From Fragilaria crotonensis (Eukaryota > Bacillariophyta > Fragilariophyceae > Fragilariales > Fragilariaceae), in contig JAKSYS010000275.1 in assembly GCA_022925895.1 (NCBI GenBank), positions 64,001-74,319 on the forward strand: 10,319 bases of DNA. The letters run 5' to 3'. A program made the translations under genes and the position numbers. Of this stretch, positions 7,109-10,319 are shown piece by piece. The notes below the pieces were generated by a model. That model searched no databases, was not told the DNA's origin, and saw nothing but the letters and a program-made list of their open reading frames with translations. Position 1 is the stretch's first letter, and every line of letters begins with the position of its first letter.

Positions 7109-7440
7109 ACAGGTACTCGTAGCACAGAGTCAGTTCAGCAGCCTCCGGAAGTGTATGTACAGATGTCATACTGTCATACACTATATACATAGTACCTGGT
7201 ATCATACTCGTACATGATATCGTACTCGAAATACATGCCTGTGCACCTCGGGAGTCGGGAGGACAAGTACTACAGTACCAGGTAATATGCATACGTGTCA
7301 GAGGGGAGCCCGTGTATGTCCCCTAATCGAGCCGGCTATCACCTACAATACTGTACGGTAGTACTGTCTCCTACGGACTACTGGTACGGTTTAGGGAATT
7401 TCTCTTCGCAGAGGAGCATCCTGAGATTCGTATGTAAAGT

Positions 7441-7522
7441 TGACGTGTAATTCAATTTTCAGTATATTTCAGGGAGTTGTTTTTTTTAGAAAAGCTCGAC
7501 ATAGACGGGCTCCCATACGTCA
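7441..7522 (+). promoter_or_regulatory. Putative promoter elements: inverted TGACGT / ACGTCA half-sites
   Basis: TGACGT at 7441-7446 and ACGTCA at 7517-7522 lie 140 and 64 bp upstream of the ATG at 7581, in opposite orientation. bZIP factors bind TGACGT cores. In Phaeodactylum a TGACGT/ACGTCA pair in a carbonic anhydrase promoter acts as a CO2/cAMP-responsive element. Assigning the same role here is inference from motif and position only. Confidence 0.3.
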
Positions 7523-7532
7523 ACGAAAAGCC

Positions 7533-7562
7533 ATGAGACACATATCAAGCCACATTTGTTAA
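7533..7562 (+). other. Possible upstream ORF (9 codons)
   Basis: ATG 7533 is followed by eight more codons and TAA 7560-7562, ending 18 bp before the main ATG at 7581. It is in the same frame as the main ORF, so its stop also shows that the main protein cannot start further upstream at an ATG. It matters only if transcription starts before 7533. Confidence 0.3.
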
Positions 7563-7580
7563 TTGGCGCAACGCTTTGCC

Positions 7581-8975
7581 ATGGTGATCCTCCAGGCAAA
7601 GGCGTCTCGGATCGGTGCTCTGAGAGTTCTCATGACTCTCTTAATACTGCTATTCCATGAATCTGACGCTTTATTCGGAAGCAAGCGCCGCGAAAGGGAG
7701 CGGCAAGAGAGGGAAGAAGCCGAACGACTCGCGAAACTAGTTTTCATTTTCGGGTTTGGCGTATCCAAGACCCTTTTTTACATCCTCACGAGTGTTGCTG
7801 CCGTGACAATAGCTGTCATCCTGCTGGGTACGCATGGTGGAGCTTCTAGGAAGCGAGGGAATCGTCCCGATGCAGAAGGAACATTGGATGTCGTTGTTGT
7901 CGGTTGTGGTCTACCTAAGAAAGGGATGGGCTGGTTCCATTTGACTCAACTCTTGGAGATGGAACGGGTAAACGTAACTGCCGTAGTTGAACCCTTCTTT
8001 ATGAATCCTGAGCTATGTCCAACTGCACCTGATACCTGGAAGGAATTGATGACATCCCTGGTTGAGATTGGTGTTCAAGTTATTCCCAGCCTCGCCGGAC
8101 TGACTCCAGCAAAAAACAAGCCGACAATGTGTCTCATTGCCGGTCGCACACACGATAATCCGAAGCTCGTCCATGATAGTCTAGTACAGTTTGGGGCCAA
8201 ATTTATTTATTTGGAGAAACCTGGTGCTCCTACCATCGCCGAGTTGGAAGACATGCAAACCCTGGCCGAACAGCACAATGCTAAGATCTTCATTGGCTAC
8301 AACAAGAACGTCTCACCGTACATACGACATGCAGTTGACGTCGCGCGCAAAACCAAAAATGCGCATATCTTTGTCTCTCACAACAATAGCTACACCCAGT
8401 CAGACCTGCCCGAAGTCTTTGCGCGCAACCCCGAGGGCCTGTTGAAAAATATGGCCATTCATGAACTTGCCGTCCTTGTGACCTACTTTGATGTCAGTGT
8501 TGACAAGATTGCAAAACTCAAAGTCAATTCCTCGAAACTATTTTCGGAAAAAGTGTCGGTATGGAAACCTGGTACCTCTTTGCCAAAGCCAGAATACATC
8601 ACCGACTTTTCACGGTGCGCCTTCAAAATCACACTGACTAATGGCAACCACGTCAGTGTCATGGCCGATCGCTGCGGCGGCAATGTTAGCTTTGCTGTCG
8701 TCAAAGATGAAGCTGGGAAAGAAGTTGAACGCTTTGAATTTCCAACGCCGTCTGAACAGGCTCAGATCGAACAGCAGGTGGTCTCCGATCCCGATATGAT
8801 GCCTTACTTCTTCGTGCAGCGACAAGATTACTTGGAACTTAAGAATCGAGTCGTGAATGCTGCGCTCGACGGAATCGAAGCCGAAGGTGTCGCAACCCTC
8901 AGCGTCGGCATAGAAGCCATGAAACTGGCCGAATATGCGAAGGAAGCACTCGACAAGGCACTTCGGGCCAAATGA
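7581..8975 (+). CDS. Membrane-anchored Gfo/Idh/MocA-family NAD(P)-dependent oxidoreductase
   Basis: The 464-residue product starts at ATG 7581; an in-frame TAA at 7560 rules out an earlier ATG, and no intron is needed. Residues 11-26 form a hydrophobic signal-like segment. A highly charged Arg/Glu stretch follows (35-52), then a strong transmembrane segment (about 53-83) and a basic SRKRGNR (89-95). The catalytic part begins at TLDVVVVGCG (101-110), a Rossmann beta strand and glycine turn. YLEKPGAPTIAELED (210-224) contains the EKP motif whose Lys is catalytic in this family. His294 in NMAIHELAVLV sits at the conserved second-domain His, but Ala replaces the usual HxxD acidic residue. The glycine turn is longer than the usual GxGxxG. 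By the positive-inside rule the catalytic domain would face the cytosol or stroma. The family oxidises or reduces sugars, inositols and related compounds; the substrate here cannot be predicted. Confidence 0.88.
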   Translation: MVILQAKASRIGALRVLMTLLILLFHESDALFGSKRRERERQEREEAERLAKLVFIFGFGVSKTLFYILTSVAAVTIAVILLGTHGGASRKRGNRPDAEGTLDVVVVGCGLPKKGMGWFHLTQLLEMERVNVTAVVEPFFMNPELCPTAPDTWKELMTSLVEIGVQVIPSLAGLTPAKNKPTMCLIAGRTHDNPKLVHDSLVQFGAKFIYLEKPGAPTIAELEDMQTLAEQHNAKIFIGYNKNVSPYIRHAVDVARKTKNAHIFVSHNNSYTQSDLPEVFARNPEGLLKNMAIHELAVLVTYFDVSVDKIAKLKVNSSKLFSEKVSVWKPGTSLPKPEYITDFSRCAFKITLTNGNHVSVMADRCGGNVSFAVVKDEAGKEVERFEFPTPSEQAQIEQQVVSDPDMMPYFFVQRQDYLELKNRVVNAALDGIEAEGVATLSVGIEAMKLAEYAKEALDKALRAK

Positions 8976-9520
8976 TTTTGTCTTCTTCTATTTTCTGGAT
9001 GTCGAGAAGTACAATTCAACAGTTCTAGTAGAAAGTTTATTGCATCATTATCGCTTCCTCTTGATGAAGTATGAATTATCCTGTCGCCTACCCTCCTGCC
9101 GAACCCTCTGATTGAACGAGTACAACGGACAGTTCCGGTGAAGCTGCCGGAGGACAACATTTGTGACAAAAATCGGAGTGCTCGGGGAGGCCCTACAGCA
9201 CGACGCCCGAGTTGCAGTAGGGAGTGCTTGCCCAGGGTCTTGTAGAGACAAATACTACACGTGATAGTTTTCCGAATATGTCTAATATCCTCGTCAATGT
9301 TCATGCTTACATTGTCCAAAACAAAGTGCTTCATAACGTCCGATGCCAATTTTTCTTAGGAGAATGAACTCGCCATAATCACGGTGGAGCCGGTTCTCCC
9401 TGTGATGACAGGAAATGACAATGGTTCTCCCTCCAACAAAAACTTGTAGTGCAAGTGGACATCGGCAAATTGTGCTTCGTGCTGACACGAACAGTAATAT
9501 TCTTGGGGATAAGGCAGGCC
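8976..9520. other. 3' flank of the oxidoreductase gene, no supported gene
   Basis: A T-rich stretch follows the stop codon and is likely 3' UTR. Several minus-strand open frames of 67-173 codons overlap here, one of them antisense to the end of the oxidoreductase gene (8828-9349). None shows a recognisable domain. The 10-mer GGTTCTCCCT occurs twice in direct orientation near 9393 and 9423. Confidence 0.5.
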
Positions 9521-9523
9521 TCC

Positions 9524-9593
9524 TTAAAAGTGGCATTTCGGCAAAATGTGCCACCAAATGCCACTTTTAATATTGACGAGATGCCACTTTTAA
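9524..9593. repeat. 15-bp perfect inverted repeat plus a third half-copy
   Basis: TTAAAAGTGGCATTT (9524-9538) pairs with AAATGCCACTTTTAA (9556-9570) across a 17-nt loop. ATGCCACTTTTAA is repeated at 9581-9593. The layout suggests a strong hairpin or degenerate ends of a small transposon. It also lies within a minus-strand open frame of 109 codons (9379-9708) that I do not recognise. Confidence 0.65.
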
Positions 9594-9707
9594 CGGGTTT
9601 TTTTATCGTGTAGAGTTGGAGCAGGTTGGCATTGTCCAAATGTCCTGTGGTATGTGGTGTGTAGAACCCCTGGTTTTGTAGGTCGTCACCACTGCCTTTT
9701 TCGGGCA

Positions 9708-9846
9708 TTGTAGGTTAAAATCAACCTACAAAACCTGAGAGGATGCGTCCCCCAAATCGCTATTCAAGTAGAATCGTACTACGACTGCATGTAGAATTTT
9801 TTCTTCTCAGGAAGAATTAGGTTTTGTAGGTGTCATTAACCTACAA
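9708..9846. mobile_element. Small foldback/MITE-like element (139 bp)
   Basis: The left end (9708-9736) and the reverse complement of the right end (9819-9846) both begin TTGTAGGTTAA and end ACCTACAAAACCT, differing only in the 4-5 central bases. Each end is itself a short hairpin: 9-bp arms at 9708-9716/9723-9731 and 10-bp arms at 9822-9831/9839-9848. The interior (about 80 bp) is non-coding. A separate copy of the 12-mer GGTTTTGTAGGT lies just outside at 9672-9683. No clear target duplication was found, so the exact borders and superfamily are unknown. Confidence 0.5.
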
Positions 9847-9848
9847 AA

Positions 9849-10319
9849 TCAACGACCAATTTTCCATACATTATCGTAGTGTAACATCAGAGTGACATTT
9901 TTCTGTCTGCGTCGTCAACTGGAGCTTGTACTTGATATTGATACTGTACTACATTCGAGGACTCGAGTACTTGTACTTGTACTCCAGTCTCCAGTGACCT
10001 ATCTATTGTACCAAAATCTACCGTACCTTGTAGTCCAGTAGCAATCGACTTACTGTACTAAAGAAAGCAAGCAGTGATTGCCGAGCGATGGTTCCAAATC
10101 CAATTCAACTTTACTCCACAGCTCATGTGCTGTCATCTTTGAATTGTAGATTGCAGTTACTTGCAACAAAGCAAAAGGATCGATTACTTTCATACATGGT
10201 GGCGATGTACTAGTGCACAAGCATTAATACTGTGTACTGCAGTACGCCAGTAATTAGGATCGATGCCAGTTATGGATCGCCGTAAGGTGTATCTGTAGCA
10301 GTAAGCAGTAAGGAGAAGT
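9849..10319. other. Intergenic, short tandem and palindromic repeats, no supported gene
   Basis: The stretch contains three 6-bp units GTACTT/GTACTT/GTACTC (9967-9984), overlapping a 7-bp tandem CTCCAGT x2 (9982-9995), an ACTCGAGT palindrome (9961-9968) and the 12-bp palindrome GTACTGCAGTAC (10234-10245). No coding frame or RNA gene is recognisable. Confidence 0.6.

Larger units (their letters stand above)
6717..7430. other. Intergenic: IDH 3' flank and palindrome-rich DNA
   Basis: No gene is supported. The first ~240 bp are ordinary sequence and presumably hold the IDH 3' UTR, with no clear polyadenylation signal. From about 7060 to 7380 the DNA is dense in GTAC-containing palindromes and near-palindromes. 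An 87-codon minus-strand frame (7029-7292) follows from that low-complexity pattern and is not a credible gene. Confidence 0.6.

Noticed and set aside
1131-7260. Shared 12-mer CGGGAGTCGGGA at 1131-1142 and 7249-7260
   Set aside because: The match does not extend on either side, so it is probably chance or a short genome word rather than a repeat family.
7563-7580. TTG at 7563 as the oxidoreductase start
   Set aside because: A nuclear eukaryotic gene is expected to start at ATG; ATG 7581 is the first in-frame one after the TAA at 7560.

Overview
The window looks like nuclear DNA of a stramenopile alga, most likely a pennate diatom. The reasons are short GT-AG introns of 80 to 109 bp, a monomeric (bacterial-type) NADP isocitrate dehydrogenase behind a mitochondrial-type presequence, a decayed histone H3 copy, and intergenic DNA rich in short palindromes (TACCGGTA, and GTAC-type such as TACTGTAC). 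There are no operons, ribosome-binding sites or other bacterial features. The species is not determined.

Layout. Positions 21-333 hold a frameshifted, truncated histone H3 pseudogene. Positions 334-3800 contain no intact gene. They hold palindromes, a 633-bp non-autonomous hAT-type transposon (2149-2781) with 12-bp perfect terminal inverted repeats and an 8-bp target-site duplication, and, next to it on the minus strand, a decayed reading frame (2866-3213). A short unrecognised coding-like segment, perhaps a last exon, ends at 4016, only 49 bp before the next start codon.

Positions 4066-6716 are a four-exon gene for monomeric NADP-dependent isocitrate dehydrogenase. Splice sites and residues are well preserved, but exon 2 needs three small frame corrections to read through. 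It is therefore either affected by assembly indels or a very young pseudogene. Positions 6717-7580 are intergenic, with strong palindromes, and end in a putative promoter carrying inverted TGACGT/ACGTCA half-sites and a nine-codon upstream ORF. Positions 7581-8975 are a single-exon gene for a membrane-anchored Gfo/Idh/MocA-family oxidoreductase. The remainder (8976-10319) has no recognisable gene, but contains a 139-bp foldback element, a 15-bp inverted repeat and short tandem repeats.

The two main genes lie on the same strand, but nothing ties them into a shared pathway. The IDH belongs to mitochondrial 2-oxoglutarate/NADPH supply; the substrate of the second enzyme cannot be read from the sequence. 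The most informative points are the frame breaks in the IDH, the hAT insertion with its intact target duplication, the H3 pseudogene, the unrecognised segment before the IDH, and the TACCGGTA palindrome, which occurs six times and only outside recognised genes.
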